Part shown: positions 27,636 through 35,856 of the stretch, piece after piece
Position numbering within the stretch: the stretch's first letter is position 1
Layout: every line of letters begins with the position of its first letter
Source: Bacteroidota bacterium
Lineage (GTDB): Bacteria; Bacteroidota; Bacteroidia; Bacteroidales; F082
Direction of reading: 5' to 3'
DNA length: 64,000 nt
Assembly: GCA_020444415.1 (NCBI GenBank)
Contig: JAHLLA010000004.1
Coordinates: 159,927 to 223,926 of the forward strand
The notes under the pieces: model-generated
Told to the model about the DNA's origin: nothing
Seen by the model: only the letters and a program-made list of their open reading frames with translations
Databases searched by the model: none
Made by a program: the position numbers and the translations under genes

Positions 27636-29585
27636 TTACTTTTTTAATTTTAACTGGATATTGATTTCAAAATTTCTTCCGGGCATGGCCCGCCATTGGA
27701 TGGCCTGGTAATCGACGTTCAGCAAATTATTTATTTTAAACCTTGCTTCTACATCCAGGCGTTTACCCGGCCATCTTTTACCGACTGACACATTATTCAG
27801 CACATAGGCAGGAAGCGGTTTCTTATTGGTGAGCCGTTCCCCGATGTAGTTGATACCCCAGCTTACATAATAGCCTCCGTAGGCGCCATAAATAAACCCA
27901 TTTGCCGAATGCATGGGGATGTAAACCAGTTGGGTTCCTGAAGTGCCGTTTTCTTTGGTCTGCCCGCTTTCGTTGGTCGTTTTTGTAAAGGCATATTCCG
28001 CGAATACCTTATAATTGAACTTCTTTACGGCACCGTTTACATGCGTAGAGAATTCGATCCCCCTGGCAAATACTTCGGCAATATTTTCAGGCGACCAATA
28101 CCGGAAATCCGAAGGCACCCACTGGATCCAATTATCTATCCTGGAGGCATAGATGCCCAAATCAGCTTTCAATGAAAATTGATCGTTAAAAGTCTTTATA
28201 AAATTGATTCCCCCTTCGGTTTCCAGTCCTTCTTCCGGCTGCAATGCTTCGTTGCCACCGGGATACCAGTATAAGTCGTTGAGCGACGGCTGGTGGTAAT
28301 TCCTTGAAATGCTGGCCCTGACGAACAGGTTTTCCTTTTTTAACAACTGATAGTTGATGCCGAACAAGGGCATGAGCGGGAGAAAATCCGCGTCAACTAT
28401 TTCAGAACGTATGAGGAGGTTGAATTTTAAGCGATCGCGGATGCTTTTCAGCAGGTTGGCATACAATCCATAGGTTTTCCGGTCTTTTTTGCCATGATAA
28501 TTATTGGAATTTACACTCTCGAAATCGATATCCAGTCCAAGGGTCAAGCCGAATCCTTTTTGAAAAACAGTTTCATAATTTGATTTGATAGCCAGGCTTT
28601 GCGTATTGTTTTCTGAGTCGATCAATGTGACTACATCAGCCGAATCGGCATTGGTGGTAGTTTTCAGGTAATAACTCTGGTCTTCAAATAAATACGCTGC
28701 TTTTACTACTATCTGATGTTGATTTTCTGAATAATTCCATCCCAGTATATTCCGGCTGAAGAAACCGTTTTGATATTCCTGCGGATCGCCTCCTTTATGC
28801 ACATTGGGCATAATGGGCGGAATATCCCTTTCATGCCACTGGTTCCAGGTATTAAAACTGATCTGATGCCCTTCGGATGGCACATAGACAAATTGCTGGG
28901 TAAATCCGGTATTCCTGAAAGCTGCATTGGTTTGTGTCATTTCTTCTTTTGGAATCACTGCCGTATTCGTATAATCGAAATCATTTTCAGAAGCCTGGTA
29001 AGAAAAACGGGTATCGGACGCGAATTTTTTGCCATTAAACAACACACTTGCATTGGTGGCCACCGATTGGAAACTTCCGAAGCTTTGTTCCAGCATGATT
29101 TGCGATGGATTGTCCAGGGATGTCTTGTTTTTTAAGGCAACACTTCCCCCCAGGGCACCACTCGATTTCATAAGGGATCCGCCCCCGTAAAACAATTCAA
29201 TCTCATCGAAAAATGCATTCGGAATCTGTGAAAAATCCACCTGCCCCAGCATGGGCGAATTGATTTGAAAATCGTTCCACAGCACCTTTGTATGCGATGC
29301 CCCGGTTCCACGGAAAGAAGCAGTCGCCAGGGCTCCCCTTCCATATGATTTGATAAAAACGGGGGTGTATGCCGCCAGCAGTTCTCCAAGATCCAGATTT
29401 GACAAATCAGACTTGACCAGGGTATCAATGGTGGTTTTTTTGATGGTTTGAGCGTAATCGTTTTTGGTGGCAAATACTTCAAACTCCTTTAACAGCAAAG
29501 TATCAAAGATCATCTGTCCTTGTGTATTTTGCGCAAATACCAAGCAGGCTGAAATGATAACCGGAAGTAAAAACCCGTACTTCAA
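27636..29585 (-). CDS. TonB-dependent receptor, BtuB-like (cobalamin uptake)
   Basis: This 649-residue outer-membrane receptor has a signal peptide (FLLPVIISACLVFAQ). The TonB/plug domain (about 35-150) includes LGELLAAYTPVFIKSYGRGA and SFRGTGASHTKVLWNDFQIN. A 22-stranded barrel follows, closing with a C-terminal INIQLKLKK. Sequence features and size match BtuB-type receptors. The gene lies directly downstream of a cobalamin riboswitch, which strongly supports a vitamin B12 or corrinoid substrate. It is followed with a 1-base gap by a YncE-like lipoprotein gene. No TonB box was read with confidence. Confidence 0.93.
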   Translation of the reverse strand: MKYGFLLPVIISACLVFAQNTQGQMIFDTLLLKEFEVFATKNDYAQTIKKTTIDTLVKSDLSNLDLGELLAAYTPVFIKSYGRGALATASFRGTGASHTKVLWNDFQINSPMLGQVDFSQIPNAFFDEIELFYGGGSLMKSSGALGGSVALKNKTSLDNPSQIMLEQSFGSFQSVATNASVLFNGKKFASDTRFSYQASENDFDYTNTAVIPKEEMTQTNAAFRNTGFTQQFVYVPSEGHQISFNTWNQWHERDIPPIMPNVHKGGDPQEYQNGFFSRNILGWNYSENQHQIVVKAAYLFEDQSYYLKTTTNADSADVVTLIDSENNTQSLAIKSNYETVFQKGFGLTLGLDIDFESVNSNNYHGKKDRKTYGLYANLLKSIRDRLKFNLLIRSEIVDADFLPLMPLFGINYQLLKKENLFVRASISRNYHQPSLNDLYWYPGGNEALQPEEGLETEGGINFIKTFNDQFSLKADLGIYASRIDNWIQWVPSDFRYWSPENIAEVFARGIEFSTHVNGAVKKFNYKVFAEYAFTKTTNESGQTKENGTSGTQLVYIPMHSANGFIYGAYGGYYVSWGINYIGERLTNKKPLPAYVLNNVSVGKRWPGKRLDVEARFKINNLLNVDYQAIQWRAMPGRNFEINIQLKLKK

Positions 29586-29682
29586 AACAATTCATTTAAC
29601 ACAAAGCGAATCGAGAGGAAAAAATGCAGGTATATATTATACTTACAAGCTCTTATCCCGAAAGCTTTGAAAATTAACAGAA

Positions 29683-29867
29683 ATGGCAGGTCTTCTGACT
29701 TACTCACCTTTGAGGCCTTCCCAATTATATCCTGAATTTCAGGAGTATCAGTGACCTTAGGTTTCAAAGGCTATAAACGAGTTTACAGCAGCGGGAACTG
29801 TACAGGTTTTACACCTGTTTCCCTATTAAGCCATCCATCCGGTCTGATGGACAATGGCACCATAACC
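29683..29867 (-). ncRNA. Cobalamin (AdoCbl) riboswitch
   Basis: Read on the minus strand, this leader shows the core of the B12 riboswitch: GGGAAACAGGTGTAAAACC, then CTGTACAGTTCCCGCTGCTG, and at the 3' end the B12 box AGTCAGAAGACCTGCC (plus coordinates 29685-29700). A TAnnTTTG promoter element sits just upstream at 29873-29880. It controls the BtuB-like receptor and YncE-like lipoprotein genes; high cobalamin would lower their expression. About 100 bases separate the box from the receptor start and hold an AAGCT/AGCTT pairing that may belong to the expression platform. Confidence 0.95.
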
Positions 29868-29872
29868 TTTGG

Positions 29873-29880
29873 CAAAGGTA
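29873..29880 (-). promoter_or_regulatory. Promoter -7 element of the riboswitch-btuB transcript
   Basis: Minus strand TACCTTTG, perfect TAnnTTTG, directly upstream of the riboswitch aptamer. Confidence 0.6.
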
Positions 29881-29889
29881 GGATAATTT

Positions 29890-29913
29890 CTTTACAGATT
29901 TTGATCTGTAAAG
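29890..29913. promoter_or_regulatory. Perfect 24-bp palindrome between divergent promoters
   Basis: CTTTACAGAT and ATCTGTAAAG are perfect inverted arms of 10 bases around TTTG. It lies 9 bases upstream of the minus-strand -7 element (29873-29880) and 22 bases upstream of the plus-strand one (29936-29943), so a dimeric repressor or activator could act on both. The binding protein is unknown. Confidence 0.5.
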
Positions 29914-29935
29914 CATTTATGTGGTCAATAATTTC

Positions 29936-29943
29936 TAATTTTG
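29936..29943 (+). promoter_or_regulatory. Promoter -7 element of the small lipoprotein gene
   Basis: TAATTTTG. It lies 1 base before an ATG at 29945, so that ATG would be upstream of or at the transcription start. This favours the ATG at 29972. Confidence 0.55.
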
Positions 29944-29971
29944 CATGCGCAAACGGACACAATCATCTCAC

Positions 29972-30220
29972 ATGAAATTACGTTCAGGAATTATTCTCTT
30001 TTTTATCATCATTGCCATCGTATTCAGTTTCAATTCCTGCTCAAAAGGTATGTATGCGCACAAGCACAAAGGATCGCGCTATAATGCAGCCCAGGTAAGC
30101 CCGGTATCGAAGAAAGACGCACCGGTAAGCAAAAATTATACGATTAAAAACAAACGTAAAACCAGCCTGGGACTGAGTGGCAGATTCCGAAAAGGAAAAA
30201 AATCTGATTTGATTCTTTAG
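29972..30220 (+). CDS. Small basic lipoprotein
   Basis: This 82-residue protein has a lipoprotein signal (SGIILFFIIIAIVFSFNSC, C23) followed by a short, lysine- and arginine-rich tail (KGMYAHKHKGSRYN, GRFRKGKKSD). No domain is recognised. The start at 29972 is chosen because it directly precedes the signal peptide and because the promoter -7 element ends only 1 base before the alternative ATG at 29945. The gene is divergent from the B12-regulated receptor and shares its promoter region. Confidence 0.65.
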   Translation: MKLRSGIILFFIIIAIVFSFNSCSKGMYAHKHKGSRYNAAQVSPVSKKDAPVSKNYTIKNKRKTSLGLSGRFRKGKKSDLIL

Positions 30221-30269
30221 GCGCCTTTTTTTGCCAGGTGAAATGGGCCATCGCCAATGTTAGTTCATT

Positions 30270-30311
30270 CTCTCACGCTAGGTTTATCTCTGAGCCCGTA
30301 GGGCGTGAGAG
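30270..30311. repeat. Intergenic inverted repeat
   Basis: CTCTCACGC and GCGTGAGAG form a 9-bp perfect stem with a 24-base loop containing GAGCCCGTAGG. It lies between the convergent small lipoprotein and T9SS genes. It may be a dispersed genomic repeat or a weak terminator. Confidence 0.5.
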
Positions 30312-30319
30312 TCTCATCC

Positions 30320-31252
30320 CTACTTTTGCACCACCATTTTCCCCGAAAACCGTTTTCCTGCTATTTCAACAAAATAAAAATACACACCTGCCTGTACTTT
30401 TCGTGTATCCCACAGCGTTTTCGTGTCTTTTATTTCCAATTGGGCTATTTGCTGGCCGAAGGTGTTGGTGATGGTAAGCAGAGGAGATTGCTTCGGTACT
30501 TTGTACCTTGCAATGACGGGGAACTCAAAAATGATGTAGCTGGTGGCAGGATTGGGATAGATACTTAACTCTTCTGTTAAGGGTGCCTCAGGTGTTGAAA
30601 CCAATAAATCACAGGGAGATTCCCGGCAATAATAACCCAAATAGGTACTATAAATATACCTATTGTTCTTCTTCTTAAAGGGTGCAAACATTTCTTCGAA
30701 TAATCCATATGATGATCCAATCCCCTCACATATACTTCCCGCGCTTATATATCCTACTAAGTTATAACAGTATGTATAAAAACCGTATGCCTCGACGTAC
30801 TGAATATTCTGTATAATATCATCTCCATATGGCATAATACACAAGTCCGCTGTATCACCTTCATTTAGTGAGAAATCAAACAAAAGAAACTCTTCATTAA
30901 TTGGGCACTCAATAGCACTATTATCATATAAATTGATTGCATACACTTTCTTGTTTAAGCTGTCATCTCTTATGAAACCATATAATTCATAATGTCCATT
31001 TGCTTCGAAGGGCGGACCATATAGAGTAACTATTAAGTCTCGTTTGTAAATCTTTTTATAATTTAAATTGTTAATCATGGTGTCTCCAGATGCGTAATAT
31101 TCCCAAAGAGCATCAATAGGGTCAAAAGTATCAATATGATCATATTCAATAATCCAATGTGCCCCATCTACAGCCAGGGGAACGTATTCCTGGGCACACA
31201 AGTGCTGAAAAGACAACATGATTGTAACAAGAATTAAAAGCTTTGTTTTCAT
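30320..31252 (-). CDS. T9SS-secreted protein of unknown function
   Basis: This 310-residue protein has a signal peptide (KTKLLILVTIMLSFQHLCAQ). The central region is rich in tyrosine and aspartate with no recognised fold. The C-terminal T9SS type A domain (about 235-310) contains LSIYPNPATSYIIFEFP, ITNTFGQQIAQLEI and AGVYFYFVEIAGKRFSGKM. The start is placed at the ATG at 31252, right before the signal peptide, rather than 18 codons upstream. It follows another T9SS gene by 32 bases on the same strand. Confidence 0.82.
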   Translation of the reverse strand: MKTKLLILVTIMLSFQHLCAQEYVPLAVDGAHWIIEYDHIDTFDPIDALWEYYASGDTMINNLNYKKIYKRDLIVTLYGPPFEANGHYELYGFIRDDSLNKKVYAINLYDNSAIECPINEEFLLFDFSLNEGDTADLCIMPYGDDIIQNIQYVEAYGFYTYCYNLVGYISAGSICEGIGSSYGLFEEMFAPFKKKNNRYIYSTYLGYYCRESPCDLLVSTPEAPLTEELSIYPNPATSYIIFEFPVIARYKVPKQSPLLTITNTFGQQIAQLEIKDTKTLWDTRKVQAGVYFYFVEIAGKRFSGKMVVQK

Positions 31253-31284
31253 TGTGAATTTCTTTATGTTTTTACATTCAAAAA

Positions 31285-32874
31285 TCAGTTCACCACAAAT
31301 GCACACCTGCCCACGATCCGGCCATTACTTTTTACGATGGCGATGTAGGCCCCGCTGTTCCAACCCGATAGTTTTAAGCTGTATTCATTCTGCATTTTAA
31401 TAATGTTACTGCTATGAACCCGCCTTCCAAAAGTATCAAAGCAACTTAGCTCTATATTTTGAAAGTTTTCCGTGTTTTCAAGTTTAAATGTAATGTGTGA
31501 ATGGGCAGGATTGGGATAGGGTGTTATCTTTATCTTCCGTTGCTGCGCAACATATTGTTGTGGAGTAGGTATTTCTTCTGTTCCCACAACTATTAAGCAA
31601 TCCGTTATATCAATAATGCCCGACTCTATCTGTTCTTCACACAGGCTGTCATAGGTGTAAGTAACAGTATCAATAGGCACCGACTCTAAGTTTTCGTCCA
31701 TCTTGTACATATATATATCCGAGTTTGACCTTTCAACACTTACACCCGAACCTACCACGAATTTATTATTATAGGTTTTAATAAGGTTTCCCTGAGAGGA
31801 TGGAGGTGGCCTCAGCGCAAAATTATAAACCTTACCTGCCGTATCTATCACCATATCCCCCCTGGGAAAATACTCGCCATTATACCCAATAGAACCAGTG
31901 GTTAAAAAAAGTGAATCATTAACCCTCTCAATATGTTCAACAAAGTTTTGAGAAACTCCAGGTTCAATGGAATCGTTGGGTATTTCGGCGTAGCCTAATT
32001 CATTGCCATTGTTATCATAGAAAGTGAGCAAAGTGGTTATAACCGGATCTTTTCGCCACATAACAGCACCCATGTACACAGAATCGTTCAATGGGATTGT
32101 GACGAATGATTTACCGTGAATGGAATCAGCCACCCCGAAAGGAATAATCCATTCTTCGTTAAACTCAGAATCTATACAGATATACAAGGGTCTTAAAAAT
32201 ACATGATACGGGTCATCAGGATAAGGCCAATAGCAACGACCAGTAATGATGTATTTATCCATATGTTGCAGTATAGAATATGCACCAGCGTTATCAATAA
32301 GAGGATAATTGTTCTTAGACGCATATGGATGTAGCCATAAAATCTCACCTTCTGTTTCAATTCCCAATAAAAATATCTGTTCATTGCTATTTCCAATACT
32401 CTGTAAAGTTGTTAAAACAATTAGCTTATTCTCATTTGTTATTAAAATATCGCTTGCCCAACCCCAGTCGTAATTGTTATTCCTATATACCTTGCACCAT
32501 TGCAATTCACCACAAGCATCTAATTTCATAATTAAGGGCCAAGTATCATCCAGTATAATCACGCCGCAGGCATATGTATACCCTTGATCATCCTGAACAG
32601 TCGAAAACAGTTGCAAATCATATACTGCATGATGAACTTCCTTATCCCATAATATCTGACCATTGATATCCGTTTTAATAAACCAGCCCCTGATGATATT
32701 ATGCTTTTCAAATCCTCCAGATAATAGATAACCCTGATCATAGCAATCTATCACATCTTTTGCAACTTCTGTTGTTCCGGGCTCACCAATATATTCTTCC
32801 CAGCGTTGTGCAGGGCTGCTGTACAGCACAAGGAAGAATATGATAGATAATATTGATCTTTTATGCGACATCAT
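31285..32874 (-). CDS. T9SS-secreted propeller-like protein
   Basis: This 529-residue protein has a signal peptide (SILSIIFFLVLYSSPAQ) and a body with repeated blocks of the form G-x-W-x-x-K-T-D-x-N-G-x-x-L-W-D-K and L-I-M-K-L-D-A-C-G-E-L-Q-W. These suggest a beta-propeller that may display or bind ligands at the surface. The last ~75 residues (TPYPNPAHSHITFKLE to CAFVVN) form a type A T9SS sorting domain. The start is placed at the double ATG around 32874 next to the signal peptide, leaving nine upstream codons unused. The neighbouring T9SS gene at 30320 may be cotranscribed. Confidence 0.82.
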   Translation of the reverse strand: MMSHKRSILSIIFFLVLYSSPAQRWEEYIGEPGTTEVAKDVIDCYDQGYLLSGGFEKHNIIRGWFIKTDINGQILWDKEVHHAVYDLQLFSTVQDDQGYTYACGVIILDDTWPLIMKLDACGELQWCKVYRNNNYDWGWASDILITNENKLIVLTTLQSIGNSNEQIFLLGIETEGEILWLHPYASKNNYPLIDNAGAYSILQHMDKYIITGRCYWPYPDDPYHVFLRPLYICIDSEFNEEWIIPFGVADSIHGKSFVTIPLNDSVYMGAVMWRKDPVITTLLTFYDNNGNELGYAEIPNDSIEPGVSQNFVEHIERVNDSLFLTTGSIGYNGEYFPRGDMVIDTAGKVYNFALRPPPSSQGNLIKTYNNKFVVGSGVSVERSNSDIYMYKMDENLESVPIDTVTYTYDSLCEEQIESGIIDITDCLIVVGTEEIPTPQQYVAQQRKIKITPYPNPAHSHITFKLENTENFQNIELSCFDTFGRRVHSSNIIKMQNEYSLKLSGWNSGAYIAIVKSNGRIVGRCAFVVN

Positions 32875-32906
32875 TCTGTGTTTGCTAAGATACAAAAACA
32901 AAAAAA

Positions 32907-32926
32907 CCGCTCCAGGTCTGAAGCGG
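32907..32926 (-). terminator. Terminator of pruA
   Basis: CCGCT/AGCGG stem with a 10-base loop (wider pairing with GCCGCTT is possible), followed on the minus strand by seven T residues. It lies about 26 bases after the pruA stop. Confidence 0.8.
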
Positions 32927-32952
32927 CTTACTTGAGTCGTTGTTTTTTTTAA

Positions 32953-34581
32953 TTATTCCTGCATATAAGGATACCTGTAATCGGTGGCCGGTATAAACGT
33001 TTCCTTAATGGTACGCGGATTGATCCAGCGAATTAAATTCAAACTGCCACCGGCTTTGTCGTTGGTACCCGATCCTCTTGATCCGCCAAATGGCTGTAAT
33101 CCTACCATCGCCCCCGAAGGTTTATCATTGATGTAAAAGTTTCCGGCTGCATACTTAAGGGTTTTACAAGCTTTTACCATGGCGTATTTGTCGTTTGAAA
33201 AAATAGAACCCGTTAACGCATAGGGCGATGTCCGGTCACAAAGTTTCAGGGTTTCTTCATATTTTTCATCTTCATATACATAGATGGTCATTACAGGGCC
33301 AAAAATTTCCTCTTTCATGGTTTTAAAATCAGGATTGGTGGTATGCAGAATCGTCGGTTGTACAAAATAACCAACTGATTTATCGCCGGTACCGCCTGTA
33401 ATGATCTCACAATCGTCAGCCTTTTTAGCAAAATCAATATAGCTCATGATGTTATCAAACGATTTCTCATCAATCACCGCATTCATGAAATTTGAGAAAT
33501 CTTCCACATCCCCCACTTTTATTTGGGCTACTTGTTCCTGCAAGTGTTTTTTCACTTCATTCCACATCGATTTTGGAATGTACGAACGTGATGCCGCCGA
33601 ACATTTCTGTCCCTGGTATTCAAAAGCACCACGTACGATGGCTGTTGCTACTTCCAATGGATTTGCCGAATTATGGACGAAAATGAAATCTTTTCCGCCC
33701 GTTTCGCCTACCAGCTTTGGATACGAAACATAATTGGTGAGGTTATCAGCCACGCCTTTCCACAAACTGTTAAAGGTGGCATTTGAACCAGTAAAATGAA
33801 TACCACCCAGATCCTTATGTTTTAACACCGTGTTTCCGATCATGGAACCTGAGCCCGGCACGAAGTTGATTATACCATCAGGAAGGCCTGCCTCTTTAAA
33901 AATTTTCATCAAATAATAACTTGATAACAAAGAAGTGGTGGCCGGTTTCCAGACCGTGGTATTTCCCATCAATGCCACCGCCATATTCAGGTTGGAAGCG
34001 ATGGCCGTAAAATTGAAAGGGGTAACCGTAAATACGAAACCTTCCAACGCCCTGTATTCCATCCTGTTATACTGACCAAATTCTGATTTTGGTTGTTCGT
34101 TGTATATCTGCGAAGCAAAATAGATGTTGTACCTCAGGTAATCAATAGTTTCACAGGCGGCATCAATTTCGGCTTGGTACACACTTTTATCCTGACCCAG
34201 CATAGTAGTGGCCACGATTAAATTCCTGTACTTTTTCGACATAAGTTCAGCAGCACGCAACATGATGGATGAGCGCTCCAGCCACGAAACACTATCCCAC
34301 TCAGCTTTGGCTTTCATCGCCGCATCAATGGCCATTTGCACTTCCTTTTCCGTTGCCTGGTGGTAGGTAGCCAGCGTCTTACCATGGTTGTGTGGCATCA
34401 CTACTTTGCCGGTTTTTCCGGTGCGGATTTCTTTTCCACCAATGATCAGAGGAATTTCGATTTCCTCATTTCGTACACGTTCCAATTCCGCTTTTATCTC
34501 TTTACGTTCTTTCGAACCTGGCGCATAATCCAGTATGGGTTCGTTTTCAGGAACGTCAAATAAAAAAATTGCATTATTCAT
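32953..34581 (-). CDS. pruA: L-glutamate gamma-semialdehyde dehydrogenase
   Basis: This 542-residue NAD-dependent dehydrogenase oxidises glutamate-5-semialdehyde/pyrroline-5-carboxylate to glutamate in proline and arginine catabolism. It shows the ALDH fold with the catalytic cysteine in YQGQKCSAASRSY, the general-base glutamate in KLVGETGGKDF and the substrate-site FGGSRGSGTNDKAGG. The long N-terminus (PENEPILDYAPGSKERKEI) and the length are those of the single-function P5C dehydrogenase of animals and Bacteroidota rather than the proline-utilisation fusion. A proline dehydrogenase gene is not adjacent. The gene is monocistronic with its own promoter and terminator. Confidence 0.95.
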   Translation of the reverse strand: MNNAIFLFDVPENEPILDYAPGSKERKEIKAELERVRNEEIEIPLIIGGKEIRTGKTGKVVMPHNHGKTLATYHQATEKEVQMAIDAAMKAKAEWDSVSWLERSSIMLRAAELMSKKYRNLIVATTMLGQDKSVYQAEIDAACETIDYLRYNIYFASQIYNEQPKSEFGQYNRMEYRALEGFVFTVTPFNFTAIASNLNMAVALMGNTTVWKPATTSLLSSYYLMKIFKEAGLPDGIINFVPGSGSMIGNTVLKHKDLGGIHFTGSNATFNSLWKGVADNLTNYVSYPKLVGETGGKDFIFVHNSANPLEVATAIVRGAFEYQGQKCSAASRSYIPKSMWNEVKKHLQEQVAQIKVGDVEDFSNFMNAVIDEKSFDNIMSYIDFAKKADDCEIITGGTGDKSVGYFVQPTILHTTNPDFKTMKEEIFGPVMTIYVYEDEKYEETLKLCDRTSPYALTGSIFSNDKYAMVKACKTLKYAAGNFYINDKPSGAMVGLQPFGGSRGSGTNDKAGGSLNLIRWINPRTIKETFIPATDYRYPYMQE

Positions 34582-34637
34582 ATTATCAACTATTTAAATA
34601 CGTATTTTCCGAATCGCATTTTTTTGCTATTCGGCTG

Positions 34638-34645
34638 CAAAAGTA
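34638..34645 (-). promoter_or_regulatory. pruA promoter -7 element
   Basis: Minus strand TACTTTTG, 56 bases before the pruA ATG. Confidence 0.5.
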
Positions 34646-34794
34646 ATTTATTTTTACAATTTCTAAATTAAAAAATGTTAATTATTCGACAACTTTTAGC
34701 AGACCTCTTTCTGGTGGAATATGTTATTCCCGATATGTAAAGCTGAATAGAAATTACATGGCTTTGTAAAGAATAAATAGGCTGTTTAAAAAGC

Positions 34795-34998
34795 TCAACC
34801 CCCACTGATCATATGAATGATCTGCACATCATCTCCATCACGTACTTCGGCTTCAGTGTATCGGTCCTTTTTGATGAGTTTGCCATTTATTTTAACGACC
34901 ATCATTTTAAAGGTGAAATTCTTCAGTCTCAGAATTTCAGAGATGGTAAGTACATCTTGTTCAAAAGACTCGGAACGATTATTTAGGGATATATTCAT
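34795..34998 (-). CDS. ThiS/MoaD-like sulfur carrier protein
   Basis: This 67-residue beta-grasp protein ends in the diagnostic double glycine (IIHMISGG), the residue that is adenylated and converted to a thiocarboxylate. Length and motifs (VVKINGKLIKKDRY, VRDGDDVQIIHMI) fit ThiS. It is encoded 1 base after a ThiF-like adenylyltransferase on the same strand. No thiazole genes (thiG, thiH) are present, but AOR and moa/moe genes lie next door, so it may serve as the MoaD-type sulfur donor for the pterin dithiolene. That use is inference. Confidence 0.88.
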   Translation of the reverse strand: MNISLNNRSESFEQDVLTISEILRLKNFTFKMMVVKINGKLIKKDRYTEAEVRDGDDVQIIHMISGG

Positions 34999-34999
34999 T

Positions 35000-35584
35000 T
35001 TATGCGTTTTTCAGTAATATTTCCAGCACAGTATTGGCCTGCATATGGGCCACGATGCCCACCCTGGGAGCCAGCGGAGGCAAATCTTCCGATATTTCTT
35101 TTACTTCGTCACCGCAAATAAACAAATGATCAGCATTCCTGCAATGTATGCTCTCGTTATCGCCCCAACCGGCCATGCCCAATCCAACCACCAAAGGTTT
35201 CTCGGGCAATTTTTCACAAATGGTTTCTATCATCATCAATTTCATTTCGGCTTTATCGAATGCTTCCACAATCACATCACAATCCTTAAACAAAGCAACT
35301 ATACTTGCTGCTTCCAGGAATATATCATGGGCTTCAACTTTTACATCCGGGTTGATCAAACGGATGTTCTCCTTTAAGGCCTCAACCTTTTTCAAACCAA
35401 TTTGTTGCTGAAAATAATACTGGCGGTTCAGATTGCTTTCCTCAACCACATCAAAGTCTGCAAGAACCAAATGGCCCACCCCCACCCTGGCTAGGGCCAC
35501 GGCGCAATTGGAGCCCAATCCGCCACATCCGGCGATACCTACTTTTTTATTTTTTAACTTGTCTTTTATCTGCTGGAAATTCAT
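35000..35584 (-). CDS. ThiF/MoeB-like adenylyltransferase
   Basis: This 194-residue E1-like enzyme activates the C-terminal glycine of a sulfur carrier. It has the nucleotide-binding GIAGCGGLGSNCAVALARVG, the acceptor aspartate in LADFDVVEESNLNRQ, and the RQYYFQQQIGLKKVEAL segment typical of short ThiF proteins. It lacks the rhodanese domain and the two zinc-binding CxxC pairs of long MoeB proteins. Its partner ThiS-like gene follows by 1 base. The pair is divergent from the AOR gene, so it probably serves pterin cofactor maturation here rather than thiamine. Confidence 0.88.
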   Translation of the reverse strand: MNFQQIKDKLKNKKVGIAGCGGLGSNCAVALARVGVGHLVLADFDVVEESNLNRQYYFQQQIGLKKVEALKENIRLINPDVKVEAHDIFLEAASIVALFKDCDVIVEAFDKAEMKLMMIETICEKLPEKPLVVGLGMAGWGDNESIHCRNADHLFICGDEVKEISEDLPPLAPRVGIVAHMQANTVLEILLKNA

Positions 35585-35609
35585 TTTCTGATTCGGTCAC
35601 TAATTATTG

Positions 35610-35617
35610 CAAAAATA
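35610..35617 (-). promoter_or_regulatory. thiF-thiS promoter -7 element
   Basis: Minus strand TATTTTTG, 25 bases before the thiF ATG. Confidence 0.5.
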
Positions 35618-35801
35618 GATGCTTTTTAAAACATATGAGTGTATACTTAACTGATCTTTCGATTCATAATAAAACAGGAAATATAAATCCTTAAATTTCT
35701 ATAACGATTTGCTAATTTGTAATGACTATAAATTCCCGTTATGCTTTTGTTTGCATATCTGATTATTAGGGTTTTTAACAATGGCTAAGGATTATATTTT
35801 A

Positions 35802-35809
35802 TATTTTTG
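35802..35809 (+). promoter_or_regulatory. AOR promoter -7 element
   Basis: TATTTTTG, 47 bases before the ATG at 35857. The roughly 180 bases between this and the divergent thiF element are AT-rich and carry no clear palindrome. Confidence 0.5.
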
Positions 35810-35856
35810 CTCATCTGATTTTTAACAGGTTTTTGACACAAAAAAAATACTATTAT

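Noticed and set aside
29945..29971. Upstream ATG of the small lipoprotein gene
   Set aside because: It is 1 base after the promoter -7 element and would add a charged stretch before the signal peptide.
34582..34794. TPP riboswitch before the ThiS-like gene
   Set aside because: No THI-box (CUGAGA and following conserved helix) was seen on the minus strand upstream of thiF or around thiS.
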